From a bacterium (GTDB lineage Bacteria > UBA9089 > UBA9088), in the NCBI GenBank assembly GCA_040756715.1, contig JBFLYE010000191.1, positions 1 to 9,091 on the forward strand: DNA of 9,091 nucleotides, written 5' to 3'. Positions 1 through 5,756 of the stretch are shown here, piece after piece. The notes below the pieces were generated by a model. It had not been told where the DNA came from and made no database searches. It worked only from the letters and a program-made list of their open reading frames with translations. A program made the translations under genes and the position numbers. Within the stretch, counting starts at the first letter, position 1. Every line of letters starts with the position of its first letter.

Positions 1-115
1 ACTAAGTAATGGAAGATACTATAAATGAGAAGGATAAAAGGTATTCCTTATAATCTTGGGAGTCCTTCTGAAGGGAAAAAAGGAGAAACTTAAGGTTAAG
101 GTTGCGAAATATCAG
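1..115. other. Left flank, no supported gene
   Basis: No coding region can be supported here. Stop codons occur early in the plus frames, and the one open plus frame ends at TGA 26-28 after only nine codons, which is too little to identify as a gene end. A short palindrome at 64-74 (CCTTC-T-GAAGG) has an almost absent loop and no following T-run on either strand, so it is not called a terminator. Confidence 0.5.
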
Positions 116-146
116 AAGTTTTCCTTAAGATTATCTAAACACATAC
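116..146 (-). repeat. 31-bp inverted repeat, left copy
   Basis: On the minus strand this reads as a 31-nt element with core TTTAGATAATCTTAAGG. It matches 8997-9027 on the plus strand at 30 of 31 positions; the one difference is at base 141. It lies 21 bp downstream of the stop codon of the leftward signalling gene. The similarity stops abruptly on both sides. Both copies have the same orientation relative to the gene they follow, so a dispersed 3'-end element is more likely than the termini of one transposon. Its function is unknown. Confidence 0.85.
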
Positions 147-158
147 CACATATGTTTT
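137..158 (-). other. Possible 3'-UTR hairpin overlapping the repeat
   Basis: Read on the minus strand, ACATA (155-151) can pair with TATGT (145-141) around a 5-nt loop, and two more A-T pairs follow after an A/G mismatch. The second arm is the start of the 31-bp repeat. No T-tract follows, so it is not a canonical intrinsic terminator. The equivalent position downstream of cobA-hemD can form a comparable stem. The stem is weak, so this call is tentative. Confidence 0.3.
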
Positions 159-167
159 CCCTTTCCT

Positions 168-1226
168 TTATCCATTTGAAATAACCACCCTATTTTTATG
201 TTTAAATGCACTTGCCAAAGCAGAGTTTGCACTCCTTAAAAACTCAATATGCGATGTTTCTGATGAGGGATAGCAGGCAATACCAATAATGGGAAAATAC
301 CCTGTGTTTGCCTCTATTTCCTTTTTTATCCTCTCTACCAAAATCATAATCCTATTCCTTCCTGTCCTTAAGGCTAAAATGTAAAACCTTCCATCGTTAT
401 ACGAGACTATATCATCAGCCCTTGTCTGTGAATTTATAATGAGCCCTATTTTTTGAACCTCAGAAAGAGAAGAAGGAAGCTCAAGCTTTATAATTATTAA
501 GGATAAAGGCCTTAAAATCCTCATACTCCTTGCAAATTCTTCCTTAAGCTTATTTTCAAAAAATGAATAGGCAAAGAGGGCTGTTTTATTATCGGTTATG
601 CTTAATCTACTTATCTCCTCATAAAACCTTTCATTCTTAAGATGTAATGAAACGATATTAGAAATAAGCTCAAGAAAGACCTTCTCTTTATCAGAAAACC
701 TCCTTTTTGCATAAGAGCCACAAAGGATAAGCCCCTGTGGAGAATCGGGAAGACCAAGGCAAACAGAAATGGCAGAGAGAAGCTTAATCTCCTTAAGAAA
801 GCTATAATTTGGCTCATCCTTCATATATACATCATTGATAATTATTGTCTTTCCCTCCTTTACAGCCCCTCCCACAAAACCATCTCCCATCTTAAATTGT
901 GGTATAGCCACAGAAGGTTTTCCAGAGCTTGCTATAAGCTCTAACCTTCCTATTTCGGGATTTAAAAGGAATATAAGGTTGATGTCTGTCTTTAAAAAGC
1001 CCATAATCTCTTGAATAATATAATCAAGTCTCTTTTTAAAAGGAAGGTCTTCATCCATTTTTAATGAGATGCTACAAAGCTCTTGTAGCTTCTTTGATTC
1101 CATATTCAATTCATACATCGTTGATTGAAGACGTGGTTGCAAAATCTTTGCCTGCTGCCTTTCATCCTCAAGGGCTTCTTCACAAAGCATTGTTTCAGAA
1201 ACAAGGACAGAGCCCATTCCAGCCAT
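168..1226 (-). CDS. C-terminal part of split sensor: GAF plus degenerate GGDEF
   Basis: This open frame encodes 352 residues. Residues about 30-60 are a predicted coiled linker. About 60-200 resemble a GAF ligand-sensing domain, with the typical GDGFVGGAVKEGKTIIINDV stretch. About 208-352 resemble a GGDEF domain, including an R-x8-PLSLIII helix/strand and a terminal RSANSALASAFKHKN segment. The active-site loop reads YNDGRF where RYGGDEF is expected, and the metal-site DxD is replaced by KLE, so diguanylate cyclase activity is very unlikely; a binding or dimerisation role is inferred. The ATG at 1226 has no Shine-Dalgarno and falls inside a predicted transmembrane helix. The frame continues upstream without a break to the TAA at 1281-1283 and then into the 1281-1667 ORF. 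It is therefore best read as the 3' part of one interrupted gene rather than an independent protein. Confidence 0.75.
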   Translation of the reverse strand: MAGMGSVLVSETMLCEEALEDERQQAKILQPRLQSTMYELNMESKKLQELCSISLKMDEDLPFKKRLDYIIQEIMGFLKTDINLIFLLNPEIGRLELIASSGKPSVAIPQFKMGDGFVGGAVKEGKTIIINDVYMKDEPNYSFLKEIKLLSAISVCLGLPDSPQGLILCGSYAKRRFSDKEKVFLELISNIVSLHLKNERFYEEISRLSITDNKTALFAYSFFENKLKEEFARSMRILRPLSLIIIKLELPSSLSEVQKIGLIINSQTRADDIVSYNDGRFYILALRTGRNRIMILVERIKKEIEANTGYFPIIGIACYPSSETSHIEFLRSANSALASAFKHKNRVVISNG

Positions 1227-1280
1227 AACAATAAATAGAGGAATTCTTATTAAAAGATAGGGGGAAAGGCTTACATCTTT

Positions 1281-1667
1281 TTAAACAAAAAAGATAAGAA
1301 AATATATCAGACAGACCCCAAAGCTTAAGATAATAGCACCCTTTGTTCTGTAATAGCAGGCAGCAAATATAAGGATGAGAAAATAAAATAAATAAAATGG
1401 GCTTTTTATTCCACCCGTTGAGGCAATAAGGGATGAGACAAAAAATATATCAAGTGTGCTTTCAAGATAGCAAATCCTAAAAGAGGTTATCTTTTTGTAA
1501 AGAAAATTGGCAATAAGGTTGTAAAATGTAATAATTAAAAGGGGAATAAATATCTCGGGTTTTGTCGCATTCTCTTTTGCAATAAGGACAACAGTTAATA
1601 TAGAAAGGGCAATCATTAACCATCTAACCTTATTAGCAATCGGAAAAACCTTTTTACTTAAATCCAT
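1281..1667 (-). CDS. N-terminal membrane part of the split sensor
   Basis: The product is 128 residues and very hydrophobic, with five likely transmembrane segments (about 15-32, 37-56, 67-84, 89-106 and 111-128). The STGGIKSPFYLFYFL stretch is typical of the six-TM sensor input region of PilS-like kinases and related signalling proteins. No enzymatic domain is present. The ORF ends at TAA 1281-1283, exactly where the loop to a sixth helix is expected. That helix (SPYLLIRIPLFIVMAGMGS) is encoded in the same frame just beyond the stop. A near-consensus promoter lies directly upstream and places the ATG at the predicted transcription start. The gene follows metG after 43 bp. As it stands the product would be a membrane stub without an output domain. 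Confidence 0.75.
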   Translation of the reverse strand: MDLSKKVFPIANKVRWLMIALSILTVVLIAKENATKPEIFIPLLIITFYNLIANFLYKKITSFRICYLESTLDIFFVSSLIASTGGIKSPFYLFYFLILIFAACYYRTKGAIILSFGVCLIYFLIFFV

Positions 1668-1673
1668 ATTAAA

Positions 1674-1702
1674 ATAATAACATATTTAGAGGCAGATGTC
1701 AA
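1674..1702 (-). promoter_or_regulatory. Sigma70-type promoter of the split sensor gene
   Basis: On the minus strand a perfect -35 TTGACA (1702-1697) is followed by a 17-nt spacer and a -10 TATTAT (1679-1674, 5/6). Six bases (TTTAAT) then separate it from ATG 1667. The expected +1 coincides with the A of the start codon, so a leaderless mRNA is predicted. The promoter lies in the 43-bp gap after the metG stop, so this gene can be transcribed independently of the upstream operon. Confidence 0.75.
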
Positions 1703-1710
1703 AAAAGGTA

Positions 1711-3168
1711 TTAAGATTTTCTTATAAATAGATGTGAAGGAGGGGAAATTTTTATTCCCTGTGCAAGCCCTCCCCATTCTGTGTTTAAAAGGGAAAACCC
1801 AAGTTTTTCTAAAATCTTCAGACCTGCATCTGGCATTACTGGATAGATAAATAAAGCAATTAGTCTTATGCTTTCAAGTAACCTATAAAGGCAATCACAA
1901 AGCCTTCTTTTAGAAGGAATTGCCCAGGGTTTTTCTTTGTCAATGTATCTATTACACTCATTTATAAAAGCCCAAACGACCTCAAGGTATGTATGAAATT
2001 TTAATTCATCAAAATAGGAATCCATATTTTTAATGATATTAAAAGCAGATTCCCATAAAGCCCCTCCATCACTCTTTCCTGGAATAATCCCTCCTAAATA
2101 TTTATTTACCATAGCAAGTGTCCTTGAGACAAGATTTCCAAGGTCATTTACTAAGTCAGAATTAAGCCTTTGGATAAGGGCTTGATATGAAAAATCTCCA
2201 TCCAAGCCAAAAGGAAGGTCTCTTAAGAGAAAATACCTTAAACAATCAGCTCCTACATCATCGGCTAATTCAGATGGAGAAACAACATTTCCTAAAGACT
2301 TTGACATCTTCTCTCCCTTTATCCTCCACCACCCATGTCCAAAAACCATTTTTGGTAAGGAAAGACCACAAGAAAAAAGCATAGAAGGCCAGATTATTGT
2401 ATGAAACCTTAAGATATCCTTTCCCACCAGATGTAGGTCAGGTGGCCAATATTTTTCAAATTTCTCTTTATTGTCAGGAAAACCCGCACCGGTTAAATAA
2501 TTTGTTAAAGCTTCAAACCAGACATATATAACATCCTCAGAAGAAATTGGGATTCCCCATTTAAGACCTCTCCTTGTAATACTTAAATCCATTAGCCCAT
2601 CCTTTACTATATTTTCCATTTCAGTAGACCGAAAGGAAGGCTTAATAAAATTTGAATTCTCCTTAAAATATGAAAGAAGCCTCTCTTTATATTTTGAAAG
2701 AGAAAAATAGTAGGTTGGAGATTCTAAAAATGTTGTCTTTCTTCCGCAAGATGGGCAAATTTTTTCTTTTAAACAATAGCTTTCGCAGGGTATGCAATAA
2801 TTTCCGCTGTATTGCCCCCGATAGATATCGCCATTTTTATAGATAAGCTCAAATACATATTTTGCTGTTTTTTTATGCCCTCTGCTCGTTGTCCTTATAA
2901 AATCATCGTATGAAATATTAAGCTTCTTCCATAGAGATTTAAAATTCTCTGATTGAAAGTCTGCAAGGGCTTGAGGAGAAATACCCTTTTCCTTTGCAGA
3001 TTGCTCTATTTTTTGTCCATGCTCATCTGTGCCTGTGATAAACAAAACATCGAATCCTTTAAGCCTCTTATACCTTGCAATGCAATCAGCGGCAATCGTT
3101 GTATATGCATGGCCAATATGGGGAATATCATTTACATAATAAAGGGGGGTGGTAATGTAATATTTCAT
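1711..3168 (-). CDS. metG: Methionyl-tRNA synthetase
   Basis: This cytoplasmic class I aminoacyl-tRNA synthetase attaches methionine to tRNA(Met) using ATP, supplying initiator and elongator Met-tRNA. The 485-residue product has the Rossmann HIGH signature at 17-20 (PHIGHAYTT) and TGTDEHG at about 45-51. A zinc knuckle is formed by C125-x2-C128 and C138-x2-C141 in the connective-peptide insertion. The KMSKS loop is at 287-291 (GEKMSKSLGN), and an alpha-helical anticodon-binding domain follows to the end. The protein stops after that domain and lacks the C-terminal tRNA-binding (Trbp111-like) extension of longer MetRS forms; such short forms are known. It lies 29 bp downstream of ricT. There is no clear Shine-Dalgarno at the ATG; instead TAAAAT lies 5 nt upstream, suggesting its own near-leaderless transcript. 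The start is fixed by the MKYYITTPLYYVND N-terminus typical of the family. Confidence 0.97.
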   Translation of the reverse strand: MKYYITTPLYYVNDIPHIGHAYTTIAADCIARYKRLKGFDVLFITGTDEHGQKIEQSAKEKGISPQALADFQSENFKSLWKKLNISYDDFIRTTSRGHKKTAKYVFELIYKNGDIYRGQYSGNYCIPCESYCLKEKICPSCGRKTTFLESPTYYFSLSKYKERLLSYFKENSNFIKPSFRSTEMENIVKDGLMDLSITRRGLKWGIPISSEDVIYVWFEALTNYLTGAGFPDNKEKFEKYWPPDLHLVGKDILRFHTIIWPSMLFSCGLSLPKMVFGHGWWRIKGEKMSKSLGNVVSPSELADDVGADCLRYFLLRDLPFGLDGDFSYQALIQRLNSDLVNDLGNLVSRTLAMVNKYLGGIIPGKSDGGALWESAFNIIKNMDSYFDELKFHTYLEVVWAFINECNRYIDKEKPWAIPSKRRLCDCLYRLLESIRLIALFIYPVMPDAGLKILEKLGFSLLNTEWGGLAQGIKISPPSHLFIRKS

Positions 3169-3173
3169 TTAGC

Positions 3174-3201
3174 ATTTTAAATGATAAATTTGCAATGTTA
3201 A
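3174..3201 (-). promoter_or_regulatory. Probable metG promoter
   Basis: On the minus strand TTAACA (3201-3196, 5/6 to TTGACA) is separated by 16 nt from TAAAAT (3179-3174, 5/6 to TATAAT). Five bases (GCTAA) then precede ATG 3168. The -35 overlaps the ricT stop codon. The -10 to ATG spacing repeats that of the sensor and rpsF promoters, which raises confidence despite the AT-rich background. Confidence 0.5.
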
Positions 3202-3980
3202 ATTTTAACTTCTACTATTCTTTCATCCTCAAGCTTTACTTTTATGGAGGATCTGATTGGACAGACCTCTTCAATAATACCAATTCCCTCCTCTGTTTTA
3301 TAAGAAGAGCCCTCTTTTGGTGTTTTTTTTCTAAATTCCTTATAAAACTCATATTCAAAAGCAAGGCAGCACATAAACCTTCCACATACACCTATTATCT
3401 TAGAAAAAGACATAGATAGATTTTGTTCCTTTATCATCTTTATATTAACACCTTTAATCTCCTTTAAAAATTTAGAACAACAGGGTTCCCTTCCACACCA
3501 GGAAAAACCCCCAAACAGCTTTACCTCCTCCTTTATCCCTATCTGATAAAGCTCAATTTTAGAACCCAAAGAGCTCGAAAACTCTTTAACAAGGTTTCTA
3601 AAATCAACCCTCTCGTTTGCACTAAAATAGAATGTGTACTTTTTTTCATCCAAAGAGAGGTGAACATCGATAAACTTCATATCAAGGTTATGGGCTTCTA
3701 CCTTTTCTATAAAAAGCTTTTTAGAAAGCTCCTCTTTTTCTTTATTTAGCTTCTGTTTTTCTAGATCTTCTTCGGATGCCTTCTTGATAATCCTTGGAAT
3801 ATGCTCTTTTATTTTCTCATCATCTAAAACCTTTGGCCCTTCAACACTTAAGCCTATATCACAATATCCTTCCATCTCAACAAGATACATTTTGCCCATT
3901 TCAATTGAGATCTCTCCACAATCGCAATAGTTTATCCTAGGATCCTTTAAAAACCTTATTCCCACTACCTCTCTAATCAT
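3198..3980 (-). CDS. ricT: PSP1 / RicT (YaaT) family protein
   Basis: The 260-residue product carries the PSP1 C-terminal domain. In Bacillus this protein (YaaT/RicT) forms the Y-complex with RicA and RicF, binds iron-sulfur clusters and promotes RNase Y-dependent mRNA maturation, affecting biofilm formation, competence and sporulation. Diagnostic sequence is present: YTFYFSANERVDFRNLV (about 115-131), GGFSWCGREPCCSKFL (about 157-172) and IIGVCGRFMCCLAFEY (about 195-210). The C-x4-CC pairs at C162/C167/C168 and C199/C204/C205 are likely metal-cluster ligands. A charged helical insert lies at about 55-95. It begins 8 bp inside the end of holB, implying translational coupling, as in the adjacent holB-yaaT pair of Firmicutes. 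No ricA or ricF partner is in the window, so the cellular role here is inferred from the family. Confidence 0.92.
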   Translation of the reverse strand: MIREVVGIRFLKDPRINYCDCGEISIEMGKMYLVEMEGYCDIGLSVEGPKVLDDEKIKEHIPRIIKKASEEDLEKQKLNKEKEELSKKLFIEKVEAHNLDMKFIDVHLSLDEKKYTFYFSANERVDFRNLVKEFSSSLGSKIELYQIGIKEEVKLFGGFSWCGREPCCSKFLKEIKGVNIKMIKEQNLSMSFSKIIGVCGRFMCCLAFEYEFYKEFRKKTPKEGSSYKTEEGIGIIEEVCPIRSSIKVKLEDERIVEVKI

Positions 3981-4803
3981 TTGTTATCCCAAATACCATC
4001 TTTTCTAAAGCAAGCCTTCTATGGACATTTGCTTTTAGAGCTTCTTTTGCCTCTAAAACTTTATCAATCATAAAATAAAGGCCATTTTTCTTAAAGATAA
4101 AAAGGAGAAGCTCTAATGTATGTGGAAACCTTTCATACATCTTAACAAGCTCCTCTATGAGAAGAAAAGGAGACTTTGTTTTAAGAGAAGAGACCCATAA
4201 TGAAAGGGCTTTTTTTTCTTCGTCTATGTTTATCTTGCTATAATTTAATATTTTTTCCATACTTCCTCCCGACATTTCAACTAACATCTCATCTTCTATA
4301 CCAAGGGATTTAAAGCTATTTAAAGAAAGGGGCTTAAACCTTATTTTAAAACAGCGGGATCTAATTGTGGGAAGGAGGCTATTTATTGAGCTTGTAATTA
4401 GAATAAACAATTGGGTTGCCTCCTCCAATGTTTTAAGAAGACAAGATGATGCAGAAGGGGTAAGAAGATGGGCATTATCAATTATATAGACCCTCTTCTT
4501 ATAGGTTGGCTTAAGATTTGCCTCTTTTATTATCTCCCTTATTGTATCAATCTTTATATAGCCCTGCTCATCCTTTATTTCCCTTATGTCGGGATGGTTT
4601 TTAAGGCTATTACAAGAGCTACAAAAAACACAACCATTATCATCGCAATTTATAGCCCCGGCAAAAGCAATTGCTGCCATTCTCTTTCCAATTCCGCTCT
4701 TTCCATAAAAGATTAAAGGAGGGATATCCCTCCTTCTTAAAAGGTTTTTTAAAGATGATATTGCTTCTCTCTGACCTATGATTTTATCCAAAAGCATAAA
4801 CAT
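3973..4803 (-). CDS. holB: DNA polymerase III delta-prime subunit
   Basis: This AAA+ clamp-loader subunit works with the tau/gamma and delta subunits to open and load the beta clamp at primed DNA. The product is 276 residues. The N-terminal IIGQREAISSL segment is typical. The Walker A-like loop is GKSGIGKR at 34-41, with R in place of the usual S/T, and delta-prime subunits are commonly non-catalytic. Four cysteines (53, 58, 61, 64) form the zinc module, the Walker B-like segment is VYIIDNAH (105-112), and the RSRC motif at about 148-151 provides the arginine finger. The C-terminal domain is short compared with typical 300-330-residue homologues. It leads the leftward unit and overlaps ricT by 8 bp. 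ATG 4803 has no Shine-Dalgarno. ATG 4797 (MLLDKIIGQ) is an equally good start and fits the predicted transcription start better. Confidence 0.93.
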   Translation of the reverse strand: MFMLLDKIIGQREAISSLKNLLRRRDIPPLIFYGKSGIGKRMAAIAFAGAINCDDNGCVFCSSCNSLKNHPDIREIKDEQGYIKIDTIREIIKEANLKPTYKKRVYIIDNAHLLTPSASSCLLKTLEEATQLFILITSSINSLLPTIRSRCFKIRFKPLSLNSFKSLGIEDEMLVEMSGGSMEKILNYSKINIDEEKKALSLWVSSLKTKSPFLLIEELVKMYERFPHTLELLLFIFKKNGLYFMIDKVLEAKEALKANVHRRLALEKMVFGITND

Positions 4804-4805
4804 AT

Positions 4806-4835
4806 AGGATATAAATATTGGGCTTAATCTGTCAA
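4806..4835 (-). promoter_or_regulatory. Probable holB promoter
   Basis: On the minus strand a perfect TTGACA (4835-4830) is followed after 18 nt by TATCCT (4811-4806), or after 16 nt by TATATC (4813-4808). Each -10 candidate matches the consensus at 4 of 6 positions. The +1 would fall close to ATG 4797, giving little or no 5' leader. The -35 is 2 bp from the oppositely oriented -35 of rpsF. Confidence 0.55.
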
Positions 4836-4837
4836 TC

Positions 4838-4867
4838 TTGACTTAAAAAGGATTTATTTTGTATAAT
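4838..4867 (+). promoter_or_regulatory. Strong rpsF promoter, predicted leaderless
   Basis: TTGACT (4838-4843, 5/6) and a perfect TATAAT (4862-4867) are separated by 18 nt. The ATG of rpsF begins at 4874, six bases after the -10, so the predicted transcription start is the start codon itself. There is no room for a Shine-Dalgarno. This is the likely driver of rpsF-ssb and perhaps of the whole rightward unit. Confidence 0.8.
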
Positions 4868-4873
4868 ATTTTT

Positions 4874-5212
4874 ATGGAAAATAAATTTTATGACCTAATG
4901 GTTATTTTTGATGAAAAAGAAGCAAAAAGGGAAAAAATTACATCTGAAATTACTGGAATTATCAATGAAAACAATGGTTTTATTGAGCATATTGATGAAT
5001 GGGGTATAAAAACCCTTAGCTATCCAATCAAGAAACACTTAGAAGGATTTTATTTGCTTATAAGATTTTCTGTAAAAAAAGAGGCAATTTCTTTAATCTC
5101 AGAGGTCTTAAGGGTTTCAGAACATGTTTTGAGGTTTCTTATTACAAAAAGAAAAAATCCCCTTCCAAAGGAAGGGGAAAAAGAGAATGAAGAGGAGGTA
5201 AAGGAAGAATGA
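4874..5212 (+). CDS. rpsF: Small ribosomal subunit protein bS6
   Basis: The product is 112 residues and is a component of the 30S platform that binds with S18 to 16S rRNA. The ferredoxin-like S6 fold is recognisable from YDLMVIFD at the N-terminus, the central WGIKTLSYPIKKHLEGFYLL block (W/YP-I-K-K-x2-EG-Y signature) and LRVSEHVLRFLITKRK. A charged Glu/Lys-rich tail follows, as often seen. ATG 4874 is chosen because it gives the normal family N-terminus. An in-frame TTG at 4859 would lie upstream of and inside the -10 box, so it cannot be on the mRNA from this promoter. The stop overlaps the ssb start (ATGA). The usual third partner, rpsR, is not found downstream. Confidence 0.96.
   Translation: MENKFYDLMVIFDEKEAKREKITSEITGIINENNGFIEHIDEWGIKTLSYPIKKHLEGFYLLIRFSVKKEAISLISEVLRVSEHVLRFLITKRKNPLPKEGEKENEEEVKEE
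5193..5199 (+). promoter_or_regulatory. Shine-Dalgarno of ssb
   Basis: AGGAGGT is a full match to the anti-SD core and lies 9 nt before ATG 5209, inside the end of rpsF. It shows that this organism uses canonical SD initiation for operon-internal genes, in contrast to the predicted leaderless first genes. Confidence 0.85.
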
Positions 5213-5601
5213 GAGGATACTCAAGGGCAATAATTATGGGGAATTTGACAAGGGATCCTGAGCTAAAATACATTCCATCTGGAACAGCTGTTACAAGCTT
5301 TACCGTAGCTGTCAACAGAAAGTACACCCTTCAGGGTGAGACAAAGGATGAGACAAGCTTTATTCCCGTTGTTGTTTGGGGAAAACAGGCAGAGAATTGC
5401 AATCAATACCTTAAAAAGGGATCTGCTGTTTTTGTTGATGGAAGGCTTCGTCAACGCTCATGGGAAACATCGGATGGTCAAAAGAAATCCGTGGTTGAAA
5501 TAGTAGGATTGACGGTTCAATTTCTTTCAGGAAGGCCACAAGAGGAAGAAATTATTGAAGAAGAACCACCCCTTCCTCCCGAAGAAGACCTTCCTTTTTA
5601 A
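5209..5601 (+). CDS. ssb: Single-stranded DNA-binding protein
   Basis: The product is 130 residues and binds ssDNA during replication, recombination and repair. The OB-fold is recognisable from IIMGNLTRDPELKYIPSGTAV at the N-terminus, FTVAVNRKY, a TSFIPVVVWGKQAENCNQYLKKGSAV block and VDGRLRQRSWE, spanning about residues 1-110. A short acidic, proline-rich linker leads to the C-terminal EEDLPF, the partner-recruiting tip corresponding to DDDIPF. The protein is shorter than many SSBs because the linker is minimal. Its start overlaps the rpsF stop by four bases (ATGA) and has a strong SD, so the two are co-translated. The rpsF-ssb pairing is the classical bacterial arrangement. A 52-bp AT-rich gap separates it from the following tRNA gene. 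Confidence 0.97.
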   Translation: MRGYSRAIIMGNLTRDPELKYIPSGTAVTSFTVAVNRKYTLQGETKDETSFIPVVVWGKQAENCNQYLKKGSAVFVDGRLRQRSWETSDGQKKSVVEIVGLTVQFLSGRPQEEEIIEEEPPLPPEEDLPF

Positions 5602-5653
5602 GAGGAATTGCAAATTTTAAATTGATCATGAGGATAAAAATTTAAATTATAAA

Positions 5654-5743
5654 GGAGAGGTGCCAGAGAGGTCGAATGGGGCTGCCTGCTAAGCAGTTAT
5701 ACAGGCAAAACTTGTATCCTGGGTTCAAATCCCAGCCTCTCCG
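5654..5743 (+). tRNA. tRNA-Ser (anticodon GCU)
   Basis: A full class II cloverleaf can be folded. The acceptor stem pairs GGAGAGG (5654-5660) with CCTCTCC (5736-5742), with discriminator G 5743. The anticodon stem GCTGC (5681-5685) pairs with GCAGT (5693-5697) around CTGCTAA, placing the anticodon GCT at 5688-5690. The long variable arm pairs ATACA (5699-5703) with TGTAT (5713-5717 region), and the T arm is CTGGG-TTCAAAT-CCCAG (5719-5735). The long variable arm and the GCU anticodon identify serine, reading AGC/AGU. CCA is not encoded and must be added after transcription. It sits between ssb and tyrA on the same strand. No convincing separate promoter was found, so it may be processed from the operon transcript. 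Confidence 0.97.
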
Positions 5744-5756
5744 GGGAAGGTGAAAA

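Larger units (their letters stand above)
168..1667 (-). pseudogene. Six-TM / GAF / degenerate-GGDEF gene with in-frame TAA
   Basis: Codon-by-codon reading from ATG 1667 to TAA 168 gives exactly 500 codons in one frame, with a single internal stop at codon 129 (TAA, 1281-1283). The 18 codons between that stop and ATG 1226 read KDVSLSPYLLIRIPLFIV, completing a sixth transmembrane helix. A single substitution (for example CAA, GAA or AAA to TAA) would account for the break; no frameshift is needed. Both halves keep intact domain signatures, so the mutation is recent, is a sequence error, or the codon is read through. The architecture suggests a membrane-bound signalling protein whose GGDEF is catalytically dead. 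The ligand and partners are unknown. Confidence 0.65.

Noticed and set aside
64-74. CCTTC-T-GAAGG palindrome as a terminator.
   Set aside because: The loop would be 1-3 nt with a 4-5-bp stem, and no T-run follows on either strand.
2953-3419. Plus-strand ORFs of 65-75 codons antisense to metG and ricT (also other short ORFs opposite or inside the large genes).
   Set aside because: They lie wholly or mostly within well-supported genes on the other strand, show no recognisable motif and no ribosome-binding site, and are expected by-products of long reading frames.
4859-4873. TTG start for rpsF giving five extra N-terminal residues.
   Set aside because: It overlaps the perfect -10 TATAAT and would lie upstream of the predicted transcription start; ATG 4874 gives the normal S6 N-terminus.
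5622-5648. Promoter for the tRNA (TTGATC then TAAATT).
   Set aside because: The spacer is only 15 nt, both boxes match at 4/6, and +1 would fall inside the tRNA acceptor stem; the gap is AT-rich enough to give such matches by chance.
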